Shown here: positions 16,396 to 23,705 of the stretch, one piece after another
Position numbering within the stretch: the stretch's first letter is position 1
Layout of the letters: every line of letters starts with the position of its first letter
From: an uncultured Oscillospiraceae bacterium
GTDB taxonomy: Bacteria; Bacillota; Clostridia; Oscillospirales; Oscillospiraceae
Assembly (NCBI GenBank): GCA_934654755.1
Contig: CAKUGQ010000020.1
Coordinates: 1 to 30,063, forward strand
DNA length: 30,063 nt
Direction: 5' to 3'
The notes under the pieces: generated by a model
What the model saw: the letters and a program-made list of their open reading frames with translations, nothing else
Database searches by the model: none
Told to the model about the DNA's origin: nothing
Position numbers and translations under genes: made by a program

Positions 16396-16581
16396 TGTCA
16401 TTGCGAGACTTGCGTCGGCAAGTCGTGGCAATCTCATGCACCGACACTTGTCATTGCGAGACCCCGCAGGGGTCGTGGCAATCTCTTGTAAGGTCTTGCG
16501 TTAGATTGCCGCGTCGGGCTGCGCCCTCCTCGCAATGACACACCGGCAGATTGCCGCGTCGCTTCGCTCCTCGCAATGACA
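16396..16581. repeat. Cluster of CATTGCGAG/GGCAATCT hairpin repeats, left of the prepilin gene
   Basis: Four full units: 16396-16435 and 16449-16485 in one orientation, 16503-16540 and 16548-16581 in the other. A partial unit lies from 16351. Each unit has fixed arms (TGTCATTGCGA and TGGCAATCT or their complements) around a variable GC-rich core, which in the first two units is itself a perfect stem: GACTTGC/GCAAGTC and GACCCC/GGGGTC. No gene overlaps them. Confidence 0.9.
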
Positions 16582-16630
16582 CAAAGCGGGTCGCATCGCT
16601 CCTTACGGTGACTCGGGGGGAACATGAGAA

Positions 16631-16657
16631 TATCCCCGGCGCAAAGCGCCGGGGATA
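16631..16657 (-). terminator. Hairpin downstream of the prepilin-like gene
   Basis: A perfect 12-bp stem (TATCCCCGGCGC, loop of 3, GCGCCGGGGATA), about 25 nt past the stop on the minus strand. Only TTCTC follows, so termination may be incomplete or mainly protect the mRNA end. Confidence 0.6.
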
Positions 16658-16682
16658 CCCTTATGGTACCGGAATTAATACG

Positions 16683-18026
16683 TTACGGGTTGCTTCCGTT
16701 CCATGTAGTGGAAAAGCCGTCCTGCTTGTTAATCGCCTTCCATTTGGTTACTGTTTCTCCGCCAACTTTCTTTGTGGTGTCCTGCTGATTCAAACCATAG
16801 AAGCCATACTCCGCTTTTGCCTGTCGATAACTCCCGGTTTTCTTTTCGACAACCTGTTCTCCTTCGATCGTCTTGGTAATTGCATCCGATTTGATGACAA
16901 CCTCGGAGGAATCAATTTTGCAATTCTCAATCGTGATCTTGCACTTGGAGAGATTTATTTGCTGATTGCTGCTTCCGGTTACAACGCCGAACAGTAGGCC
17001 GGCCTCGCCGCCCTTGGTGTAAACCTTGGAGTTTTCAATCGTGACGTTGGAAATACTGACATTGTACCCGTCTTTTGTCACATAGCCAAACAGCAGACCG
17101 ATTTTATTCTCGCCAAAGACGCTGGAATTCTTGATTGTCACATTCGAAATCTTGACGTCTCCACTAACGTGGGAGGCAAAAATTGCACTCTGTGCCTTCT
17201 CATAGGTACCGACGACCGCACTATCAATCGTCAGATTCTCCACAGTCAAGCCATTGACCCATCCAAACAGGGCTGCACCATAATTGCTACTCACTGTTCC
17301 ATCGGCGCCGTAACCTTGCCCGGAGTGCTTGTCCGAAATGTAGAGACCTGTAATTGTGTAGCCATTGCCATTAATAGTGACAACCGGCGCGCAATCGCTT
17401 TTGTTCTCGTCGACAAAACAGATGTCCGCACCATTCAGATTGATGTCTTCTTTGATAGAAATCGTGATTGGCTTGTTCTTTAACTTCGCCTTATTCGTTC
17501 TCGCAAACTCCGCAGCCTTCACTAGATCGGCGGCACTGCTTATGTCAAGCGTCAAAGATCCACCAGACCCAACGTCTTTAGTAAGATCAATTTTTGCATC
17601 GCCGGTATAGATCAAGCCGCTCAGAGAGTACCACTGGTGGCCACCATCTTTGTCCTCCGATTTGGATTTTACACTCGTATATTCCTCAGGGTAAATTACC
17701 TTATTGTCCTTATCGGCATAAAGAACGCGGTTGAGCTCGCTGTCCCAGAAGAAATAGGTATCGGCGACGAGCGGATGGTAGTCCTTTGCAGTCATGCCGG
17801 CGGCTTCCAGCGCGTCATAGACATCAACGATGGTTTTGCCCTTCGTCACTTCGTTGATCGCCAGCTGGGTATTCATCTGGCGGCAAGCCTGGATATCCGC
17901 AGAGGCATTGGCCGCGCGGGTCAGACCCACAAAGGTCGGGATGAGCACCGCCGCCAAAATGGCGACGACGGCGATTACGATCACCAATTCGACGATCGTA
18001 AAGCCCTTCTTATTTAGTTTTAACAT
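16683..18026 (-). CDS. Type IV prepilin-like protein with beta-helix-like C-terminal domain
   Basis: 447 residues. The N-terminus is a class III type IV prepilin signal: LKLNKKG then FTIVELVIVIAV, with cleavage expected after G8 and the conserved Glu at mature position 5 (E13), followed by one long hydrophobic helix. Residues ~35-135 resemble a small pseudopilin head (FFWDSELNRVLYADKDNK). From ~190 to ~375 there are repeated strands of the form xISNVTIxNSxV...GLLFG (about 261-268, 292-300, 324-332, with LFG at ~253, 312 and 345), suggesting a right-handed beta-helix passenger. No prepilin peptidase, assembly ATPase or other pilin is nearby. AAAGGAGATA precedes ATG 18026. The passenger-coding part looks more AT-rich than the neighbouring genes, hinting at domain exchange. 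Likely surface-exposed; role unknown. Confidence 0.85.
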   Translation of the reverse strand: MLKLNKKGFTIVELVIVIAVVAILAAVLIPTFVGLTRAANASADIQACRQMNTQLAINEVTKGKTIVDVYDALEAAGMTAKDYHPLVADTYFFWDSELNRVLYADKDNKVIYPEEYTSVKSKSEDKDGGHQWYSLSGLIYTGDAKIDLTKDVGSGGSLTLDISSAADLVKAAEFARTNKAKLKNKPITISIKEDINLNGADICFVDENKSDCAPVVTINGNGYTITGLYISDKHSGQGYGADGTVSSNYGAALFGWVNGLTVENLTIDSAVVGTYEKAQSAIFASHVSGDVKISNVTIKNSSVFGENKIGLLFGYVTKDGYNVSISNVTIENSKVYTKGGEAGLLFGVVTGSSNQQINLSKCKITIENCKIDSSEVVIKSDAITKTIEGEQVVEKKTGSYRQAKAEYGFYGLNQQDTTKKVGGETVTKWKAINKQDGFSTTWNGSNP

Positions 18027-18114
18027 GATATTATCTCCTTTTAAATTTCATCATTCGCGCCCTTGGGCGCGGGTTGGGGGAGGAGCAGCAGGATGTGTGC
18101 GCGAAGCCGTACAC

Positions 18115-18335
18115 GAGATTGCCACGGCCACTGGCGTGGTCTCGCAATGACAGTGAGTGTGCGTGTCATTGCGAGGAGGGCGCAGCCCGACGCGGCAATC
18201 TGATGCAGGGTTTTACAGGAGATTGCCACGGCCACTGGCGTGGCCTCGCAATGACAGCTGTCGGTGCAAGAGGTTGCCACGGCCACTGACGTGGCCTCGC
18301 AATGACATATTGCTCCCAGTGCCTTCGCAATGACA
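18115..18335. repeat. Cluster of CATTGCGAG/GGCAATCT hairpin repeats, right of the prepilin gene
   Basis: Units at 18115-18152, 18164-18201 (opposite orientation), 18219-18256 and 18270-18307, and a truncated one at 18323-18335. Same fixed arms as the 16396-16581 cluster; here three cores read CCACGGCCACTGGCGTGG or a one-base variant (CTGACGTGG). Together with 18027-18114 this fills the gap between the prepilin-like gene and the small membrane protein; no gene is supported there. Confidence 0.9.
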
Positions 18336-18376
18336 TACTGTTCCTACTGCTCCATATGAACTTTTAAAAGGAAATA

Positions 18377-18847
18377 TCAACAGTTATATCGACAGAATAT
18401 ATATCGAGCTGCGCGTTCAGGGGGGATCGGCGCAGCCGGAGAGAGCCAAAGCAGTTTTTTCTGCGTGGGACGTTCGGAAAAGAGCGAACACAGCTTCTGC
18501 GCGACATAGCGATAAATTCGCAGCGCCAACAGCGCCACGGCCGCACAGAGCATTGCAGAAACGAAAATCGCAACAATAAAAGAGAAGGTGAAGAACGGCG
18601 TGGCAAGCACCAGCGGCTCATTCAGTGTCTTTTCCAGAATCTCAAGCGCCAGCTCATGCAGGAAATTCGACATGAAGCGCAAAATCAGACGGCTGCCCGT
18701 CAGATACGGCAGATAGGCCAGCAGCACAACAAACAACAGCAGATACAGCACATAGGCAATCCGCAATCCGTGCCTTTTCAGCATACGGAGGGTAAACAGG
18801 CCGCAAATGATATATAAAACGCACAAAGCAACGCTCGTCATGTTCAT
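18377..18847 (-). CDS. Small integral membrane protein, unknown function
   Basis: 156 residues with three or four hydrophobic stretches (near residues 4-20, 28-48 and 75-115) and a polar, basic C-terminal tail. No family recognised. I start at ATG 18847, which has AAGGAG 8 nt upstream; the open frame extends further but without a ribosome binding site. The start overlaps by 4 nt (ATGA) with the stop of a short upstream reading frame that becomes continuous if a nine-C run is read as eight. It therefore looks like the second gene of a two-gene unit from the promoter at 19050-19078. Confidence 0.65.
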   Translation of the reverse strand: MNMTSVALCVLYIICGLFTLRMLKRHGLRIAYVLYLLLFVVLLAYLPYLTGSRLILRFMSNFLHELALEILEKTLNEPLVLATPFFTFSFIVAIFVSAMLCAAVALLALRIYRYVAQKLCSLFSERPTQKKLLWLSPAAPIPPERAARYIFCRYNC

Positions 18848-18880
18848 ACGCCCGTCTCCTTCCCCACAAAAATAACAGAA

Positions 18881-18918
18881 AAACCGTCGCAAGGGCGCAC
18901 TAAGCCCTCGGACGGTTT
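18881..18918 (-). terminator. Hairpin with T-run in the leader of the small membrane protein gene
   Basis: On the minus strand AAACCGTC pairs with GACGGTTT, with an inner AGGGC/GCCCT stem, followed by TTTTTCTG. It looks like an intrinsic terminator placed between the upstream short ORF and the membrane-protein gene, so it could attenuate expression. It may instead be a coding-region hairpin if the eight-C frame is real. Confidence 0.5.
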
Positions 18919-18940
18919 CAGAATTTCACGTTCTCCTGAT

Positions 18941-19015
18941 TTAAATTGAAGTGAAGCGGGGGGGGGTAATGTTTTTATTGTTTACATAACTAAATACTCG
19001 GGTATTGTCGTTCAT
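18941..19015 (-). CDS. Short ORF with strong start signals and a nine-C tract
   Basis: As written it encodes 24 residues (MNDNTRVFSYVNNKNI then TPPRFTSI) and stops at 18941. Start signals are strong: GGGGAGGAGAGA directly before ATG 19015, and a good promoter just upstream. Inside it is a run of nine C (plus-strand G at 18958-18966). If the run had eight C, the frame would stay open for 56 codons and end at 18844 in an ATGA overlap with the next gene. Either this is a leader peptide, a phase-variable gene in its off state, or an assembly indel. No family recognised. Confidence 0.4.
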   Translation of the reverse strand: MNDNTRVFSYVNNKNITPPRFTSI

Positions 19016-19049
19016 TCTCTCCTCCCCTTTCCTTTTAAAGCCTATGGTC

Positions 19050-19078
19050 ATGTTAACATATTTTTTACACCTTGTCAA
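19050..19078 (-). promoter_or_regulatory. Sigma-A promoter for the poly-C ORF/membrane protein unit
   Basis: On the minus strand: perfect -35 TTGACA (19078-19073), 17-nt spacer, -10 TAACAT (19055-19050). It is divergent from the hydrogenase promoter, whose -35 lies 50 bp away. Confidence 0.75.
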
Positions 19079-19127
19079 GCCCTTTGGCAAAATCTCCTGG
19101 CATCCCGCGCGTTTCCCGCCGGCGAGC

Positions 19128-19156
19128 TTGCAAATTGCCCGCGGCTATGGTAAAAT
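19128..19156 (+). promoter_or_regulatory. Sigma-A promoter for the [FeFe] hydrogenase gene
   Basis: -35 TTGCAA (19128-19133), 17-nt spacer, -10 TAAAAT (19151-19156). The ~45-nt leader holds a small hairpin, GCCGC/GCGGC at about 19163-19178, before the ribosome binding site. Confidence 0.7.
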
Positions 19157-19209
19157 ATTCGCGCCGCTTTGCAGCGGCACACCAACAAACCGATCCGGAG
19201 GATTTGTTT

Positions 19210-20742
19210 ATGAGAGGTATCCCTTCCCTGATTACCGACATCCGCAAGCGGGTGTTTACCGAGGTCGCGCGCCTCGCCTATGAAAACAGCGACTACCACT
19301 GTGCCGAGGATCTGCCCTACTGCATCATTCCCGGCGAGGACCCGCTGCACCGAGAGTCCATTTTTCTGGAACGCGCCATCGCGGGCGAGCGCGTCCGGCT
19401 GGCCATGGGATTGTCGCTCCAGCCCGTACAGCAGCGAATGCTCATCACCGAGGGTATGGACCAGGCCGCCATCGCCGAACAGTATTACGAGCCGCCGCTC
19501 ATCAATATCATCCCCTACGCCTGCCACCGCTGCCCCACAAAGCAGTATATTGTAACGAAGCTCTGCCAGAACTGTCTGGCCGCATCGTGCCACCAGGTCT
19601 GCCCGAAGGACGCCATCCGTTTTGTCAACGGGCGGAGCTTCATCGACCGCGACCGATGCATCAAATGCGGTAAATGCGCTACCGCCTGCCCCTATCACGC
19701 CATCAGCTTTGTTGAGCGCCCCTGCCAATCCGTCTGCGGCATGGATGCCATCGGTGTTGACGACCACGGCCGCGCCACCATTGACCATGACAGGTGCGTC
19801 GCCTGCGGGCAATGCCTCGTCAACTGCCCCTTCGGTGCAATCGTCGACAAGGGTCAGATTTATCAGGTCGTGCGCGCCATGATGAGCGGCGAGGAGGTCA
19901 TCGCCATCGTCGCTCCCGCCTTTGTCGGTCAGTTCGGAAAAGCCTGCACACCCGATAAATTTGTCGCAGGCATGAAACAGCTCGGCTTCTCCCGTGTGGT
20001 CGAGGTTGCCATCGGAGCAGACATCTGTACCATCGAAGAAGCCAAGGATTTTGCCGAGAAGGTTCCGGCTGAGCAGCCGTATATGGCCACCTCCTGCTGC
20101 CCCGCCTGGCATTCGATGGTTCATAAGCTCTTCCCGGATCAGGCAGGCAACATCTCCATGACACTCACACCGATGGTATTTACGGCACGTCTGCTGAAAG
20201 CCGAAAATCCCGGCTGCAAAATTGTGTTCGTCGGCCCCTGTGCCGCAAAAAAGCTCGAAGCAATCCGCGAAAACATTCGCAGCGACGTCGATTTCGTCCT
20301 GACCTTTGAGGAGCTCCAGGGGATGCTGGAGGCAAAGGGCGTTGATTTTGAGGCGATCCCCGGCGACATCGTTCTGGAGGAGGGTACGGCGGCCGGACGC
20401 GGCTTTGCCGTCTCCGGCGGCGTGGCCCAGGCCGTAGCGGATGTGCTCAAGCGCACCCATCCGGAAATGGAGGTACGCACGGAACGCGCCGAGGGACTGC
20501 GCGAATGCCGCAAGCTCATGACCCTTGCCAAAGCGGGAAAGCTTAACGGCTGCCTGCTGGAGGGCATGGCCTGTCCGGGCGGCTGCGTTGCGGGTGCAGG
20601 TACGCTGCTGTCCGTAGAGCACGCCTCGCGCGTCGTTACACGTTATCAGACCGAGGCACGCAGAAAATCACCGCTCGACAGCGACTACAGTGAGTCGGGC
20701 GAGGCTTTAACGAAGGATCTGGCGCATGAACATGAAAAATAA
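19210..20742 (+). CDS. Monomeric [FeFe] hydrogenase, group B-like, ferredoxin-type N-terminus
   Basis: 510 residues. Reversible reduction of protons to H2, or H2 sensing, at an H-cluster. All three H-cluster loops are intact: L1 TSCCPAW at 304-310, L2 GPCAAKKLE at 342-350 (C344), L3 EGMACPGGC at 451-459 (C455, C459). About 16 further Cys between ~105 and ~207 form several [4Fe-4S] binding sets, including CIKCGKCATACP and CVACGQCLVNCP. L1 with Ala rather than Gly after CCP, and GPC in L2, point to the group B subtype rather than the group A CpI type. Physiological direction is unknown for group B. GGAGG lies 8 nt before ATG 19210. The maturases HydE, HydF and HydG are not in the window. It overlaps the next gene by 17 nt. 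Confidence 0.93.
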   Translation: MRGIPSLITDIRKRVFTEVARLAYENSDYHCAEDLPYCIIPGEDPLHRESIFLERAIAGERVRLAMGLSLQPVQQRMLITEGMDQAAIAEQYYEPPLINIIPYACHRCPTKQYIVTKLCQNCLAASCHQVCPKDAIRFVNGRSFIDRDRCIKCGKCATACPYHAISFVERPCQSVCGMDAIGVDDHGRATIDHDRCVACGQCLVNCPFGAIVDKGQIYQVVRAMMSGEEVIAIVAPAFVGQFGKACTPDKFVAGMKQLGFSRVVEVAIGADICTIEEAKDFAEKVPAEQPYMATSCCPAWHSMVHKLFPDQAGNISMTLTPMVFTARLLKAENPGCKIVFVGPCAAKKLEAIRENIRSDVDFVLTFEELQGMLEAKGVDFEAIPGDIVLEEGTAAGRGFAVSGGVAQAVADVLKRTHPEMEVRTERAEGLRECRKLMTLAKAGKLNGCLLEGMACPGGCVAGAGTLLSVEHASRVVTRYQTEARRKSPLDSDYSESGEALTKDLAHEHEK

Positions 20743-21250
20743 GCTTCTTTGGCTCACGCAAACTGCGCTGTTTCTGGCGCTGCTCATCGCGCTCCAGGCG
20801 CTGACCAAGGCCGGAGGGCAATTTGTGACCGGCTCCTGCGTCAACGCCGTGTTGGCGCTTTCCACACTTCTGTGCGGCTGGCTCAGCGGCGGTGTGATTG
20901 CGCTTGTCTCTCCCTTCATGGCCTTTCTTCTGGGCATCGGGCCGGCGTATTTTCCCATCGTCCCCGCCATCGCTCTGGGCAATCTCGTCTTTGTGCTTCT
21001 GCTGCATCTGCTTTCACGCAGCGGCGCGTTCCGGAAGCGCTGCCTCGGCGCGCTGGCAGCTTCGGCTGTAAAGGCGGGGCTGCTGTATCTCGTCATTGTC
21101 GTAATCCTTTGCCCGCTGCTTTCCGTCCCGGAGAAACAGGCGGCGGTATTTTCGACAATGTTTTCCTGGCCGCAGCTCGTGACCGCGCTTCTCGGCTCGG
21201 CCGTGGCACTGGCCATCCATCCGCTGCTGAAAAAGGCGCTGCATCGATGA
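20726..21250 (+). CDS. ECF transporter S-component-like membrane protein
   Basis: 174 residues with about five or six membrane helices and an N-terminal basic MNMKNKLLWLTQTALFLALL segment, the usual pattern of energy-coupling factor S-components (also close to BioY/ThiT-sized proteins). The GSCVNAVLALSTLLCGWLSG and PFMAFLLGIGPAYFP stretches are S-component-like. The substrate cannot be read from the sequence, and no ECF ATPase or T-component is nearby, so it would share a global module. Start at 20726 with AAGGA upstream, or 6 nt later. Translation is probably coupled to the hydrogenase gene. Confidence 0.7.
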   Translation: MNMKNKLLWLTQTALFLALLIALQALTKAGGQFVTGSCVNAVLALSTLLCGWLSGGVIALVSPFMAFLLGIGPAYFPIVPAIALGNLVFVLLLHLLSRSGAFRKRCLGALAASAVKAGLLYLVIVVILCPLLSVPEKQAAVFSTMFSWPQLVTALLGSAVALAIHPLLKKALHR

Positions 21251-21305
21251 GCTTTTCAAAAAGCCGGCGTTTCCCACAAAAAGCCCTGATTTTTTGAGAT
21301 TTTCC

Positions 21306-21334
21306 TTGCATTTTTCGAGAATATCCTGTATATT
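21306..21334 (+). promoter_or_regulatory. Sigma-A type promoter for the lipoprotein pair
   Basis: -35 TTGCAT (21306-21311), 17-nt spacer, -10 TATATT (21329-21334). The remaining AT-rich leader of about 95 nt to ATG 21439 has no obvious strong structure. Confidence 0.6.
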
Positions 21335-21438
21335 AGAGATAGAAATCATTTTCTCGTTGATGTGATACAATTTGATTGCAAAAGTGTTGCATTTCGACGA
21401 AAAAGTGTAACAAATCTTTTTTATTTGGGAGGCTCAAT

Positions 21439-23682
21439 ATGAAACGTCTGCTTCTTGTCCTGTCCGCGTGTCTGCTTCTTGCACTCGCGCTGAGCGCGTG
21501 CAACACAAACGATCATCCTACTGCGCCAACCTCTCCCAGCAATCCCACGGTCGATCCGAAGATATTCCCCACCCCCGAGGAGGTCGGCTTATTCTGCGAC
21601 ATCATCCCCGACGGCGACGGTTATATCCTCATGACCCACAAAGGCTTCTACCGCCTCGACAGCAGCTTCCGCTTTGCCGACAACAGCGATCTGAAGGTCT
21701 GCAATGACCTGTATACGGATGTCCGGGACGATAATCCCTTCCTCCGAATGTCGGTAGACCCGGAGCTGGATACGCCCCTGCTGACCGCGCTGACCAAGAC
21801 CGAGCAGGGACTTTTCTTCTTCTGCTATTCCAACGGCACCATTTATCGCAACGGAGAGCCGTTTGGCAGCGTACTGCAGTTCCTCATGGCCGAAGATCTG
21901 GCTGCTATGGGCGGTTTTATCGCCCCGGACTGTCATGTGCAGATTGTTGAACACAACGGCTCGGTTTTTACACTGATTACCGGAACACACTGCAATCTCC
22001 TCCTACGGGACGGAAAATACAATCTTCCCATTCCGCCGGCTGATATTCTTGCCACAAAAACCGTCCAGCGCTTCGACGGTCTGGTCAAGCTGGGTGATAC
22101 GCTCTATGTCGGCGTGTCCACCTACCCCGAGGCAATCCTCGAGGCTCCCATGCAAAGTGCTCTGCTCCCTCTGGACGAAACCTCACTGCACCTGAGCTAC
22201 GAAGGCAGCCGCACTCCCGTCGGCACTGCCTATACCTCCGAGAACAAGGACGGGACGTACTACTTCTTCGGTCCGCTCGGCTTCATGAGCACGGACGGCA
22301 AAACGCTGGAAACGTGGCGCACCAAGGGCGTAGCCTATGAAAAGCTGCGCTGTCTGCACCCGCTCGGCGACGACAGAGTGCTTGTCATCGACAAAGACGA
22401 TCAGATTCTCGTCTACAAGCGTGAGCTTGTCTCGTCCATGGAGCTGGTCACGCTTCGGCTCGGCTACGTCTGCGCCGAGGATGACACCACTATTCCATGC
22501 CTGATCAAGGCGATTAACATCTACGGCCGAGGGCTGAATGTCACGGCAACCGCTTATGAAAACGCCGAGGCTCTGGCCGAAGCCGCCGCCGGAGGTGAGA
22601 TCGACCTGATCGCTTCCACCGAGGAAGCGCCCGCCGCCCTGCTGGCCGAGCGCGGCCTGCTCGCCGATCTGAAATCGACAAACGCCACCCTGCTCAATGA
22701 GAAGAAGCTCCTCCCGGCGCTGAAAAGCACCTACCTTTCCGGCGACAAGAGCTACTATCTTCCCGCGCAGATGTCTATTTACCAGTACATATACACTCGC
22801 AGCGCCGAGCTTTCCCCGTCGTCCTTCCTTGTCGGCGAGGGTGACACACGGGATGTCATCGAGCTGCCCGTAACACTTGATGAGCTGACCACGCTGATGG
22901 AGGAATCCGTCTATTCCGGCTGGAGTGCCTTCGACCTGCACAGCGCGGACACCGTCCTGCGCGATATGCTCAAGCTCGTTCTGATCAACTGCACCGACCC
23001 GAAAACCGGGGAGGTCACGCTGTCCGAAACGGACTATGCTGCCATTCTGGAATACTGCAACCGCTTCACCTACAAGGCCGAGGAAACACTGTCCTACGAG
23101 GCGATCTATCAGTACACACTGCGCCTGCCCGTCGTTCCCGGCTATATGAGTCCCGTTCACAACTACGGCGATATGCTCTACCTGATGACAACGCCGTACA
23201 CACGCAGACTTCCCCTGCAGCTGACCGAGCCGAAGCTCAACGGCTCCGTTGCCGTCCCGCAAAGCTTCCTCGGCATCGTTGCAAACACGAAATATACCGT
23301 GCAGGCGGCTGCGCTGCTGGAAGCCGCCGTCTGCGACACCGTCGTACACTTCAGCTTCACAATGAACGGCCCGCTGGACAACGACGTCACGCTTGCTCTG
23401 CCCGTAGAACGGGACTGTCTGCGCAATCTTGCTTCGCTCCAGGCCTACACCGTATCGAGCGGCGAGGCTCCGGTGATCGACCCCCGCGCGACCGCCGTCT
23501 ATGCACTTCTGACTGCCTTTGATAAATGTGAAAAGATCTATGTGCCGGACGAGGATGCGATTCTGCGGCTCAGCGACGCTCTGAGAGAGGTCGGTGCGGA
23601 ATACTTTGCCGGACGTATCGACGTCGGGGAGGCCGTGAAGCAGTCGCTGCAAATTGTTGAGGAACAAAACCGTTCAAAATAA
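21439..23682 (+). CDS. Large lipoprotein, beta-propeller-like N-half and solute-binding-like C-half (copy 1)
   Basis: 747 residues. A lipoprotein signal (MKRLLLVLSA then CLLLALALSAC) puts the lipid-carrying Cys at C21. A Thr/Ser/Pro-rich linker to ~48 follows. Residues ~50-330 have repeated display-like strands (GDGYILMTHKGFYRLDSSF, LFFFCYSNGTIYRNG, GTYYFFGPLGFMSTDGK, DRVLVIDKDDQILVY) that suggest a beta-propeller. From about 336 (MELVTLRLGY) the pattern changes to that of extracellular solute-binding proteins: GGEIDLIASTEEAPAALLAE then RGLLADL, then YYLPAQMSIY. It is anchored outside the membrane. No permease or ATPase is adjacent. GGGAGG lies 6 nt before ATG 21439; an upstream in-frame ATG (21376) has no signal sequence. 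Function unknown. Confidence 0.8.
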   Translation: MKRLLLVLSACLLLALALSACNTNDHPTAPTSPSNPTVDPKIFPTPEEVGLFCDIIPDGDGYILMTHKGFYRLDSSFRFADNSDLKVCNDLYTDVRDDNPFLRMSVDPELDTPLLTALTKTEQGLFFFCYSNGTIYRNGEPFGSVLQFLMAEDLAAMGGFIAPDCHVQIVEHNGSVFTLITGTHCNLLLRDGKYNLPIPPADILATKTVQRFDGLVKLGDTLYVGVSTYPEAILEAPMQSALLPLDETSLHLSYEGSRTPVGTAYTSENKDGTYYFFGPLGFMSTDGKTLETWRTKGVAYEKLRCLHPLGDDRVLVIDKDDQILVYKRELVSSMELVTLRLGYVCAEDDTTIPCLIKAINIYGRGLNVTATAYENAEALAEAAAGGEIDLIASTEEAPAALLAERGLLADLKSTNATLLNEKKLLPALKSTYLSGDKSYYLPAQMSIYQYIYTRSAELSPSSFLVGEGDTRDVIELPVTLDELTTLMEESVYSGWSAFDLHSADTVLRDMLKLVLINCTDPKTGEVTLSETDYAAILEYCNRFTYKAEETLSYEAIYQYTLRLPVVPGYMSPVHNYGDMLYLMTTPYTRRLPLQLTEPKLNGSVAVPQSFLGIVANTKYTVQAAALLEAAVCDTVVHFSFTMNGPLDNDVTLALPVERDCLRNLASLQAYTVSSGEAPVIDPRATAVYALLTAFDKCEKIYVPDEDAILRLSDALREVGAEYFAGRIDVGEAVKQSLQIVEEQNRSK

Positions 23683-23705
23683 ATTCTCACGGAGGAACCC
23701 CATCC

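Noticed and set aside
16396..18335. CRISPR array
   Set aside because: Units appear in both orientations, spacing is irregular, and the units are internally palindromic; no cas genes are present.
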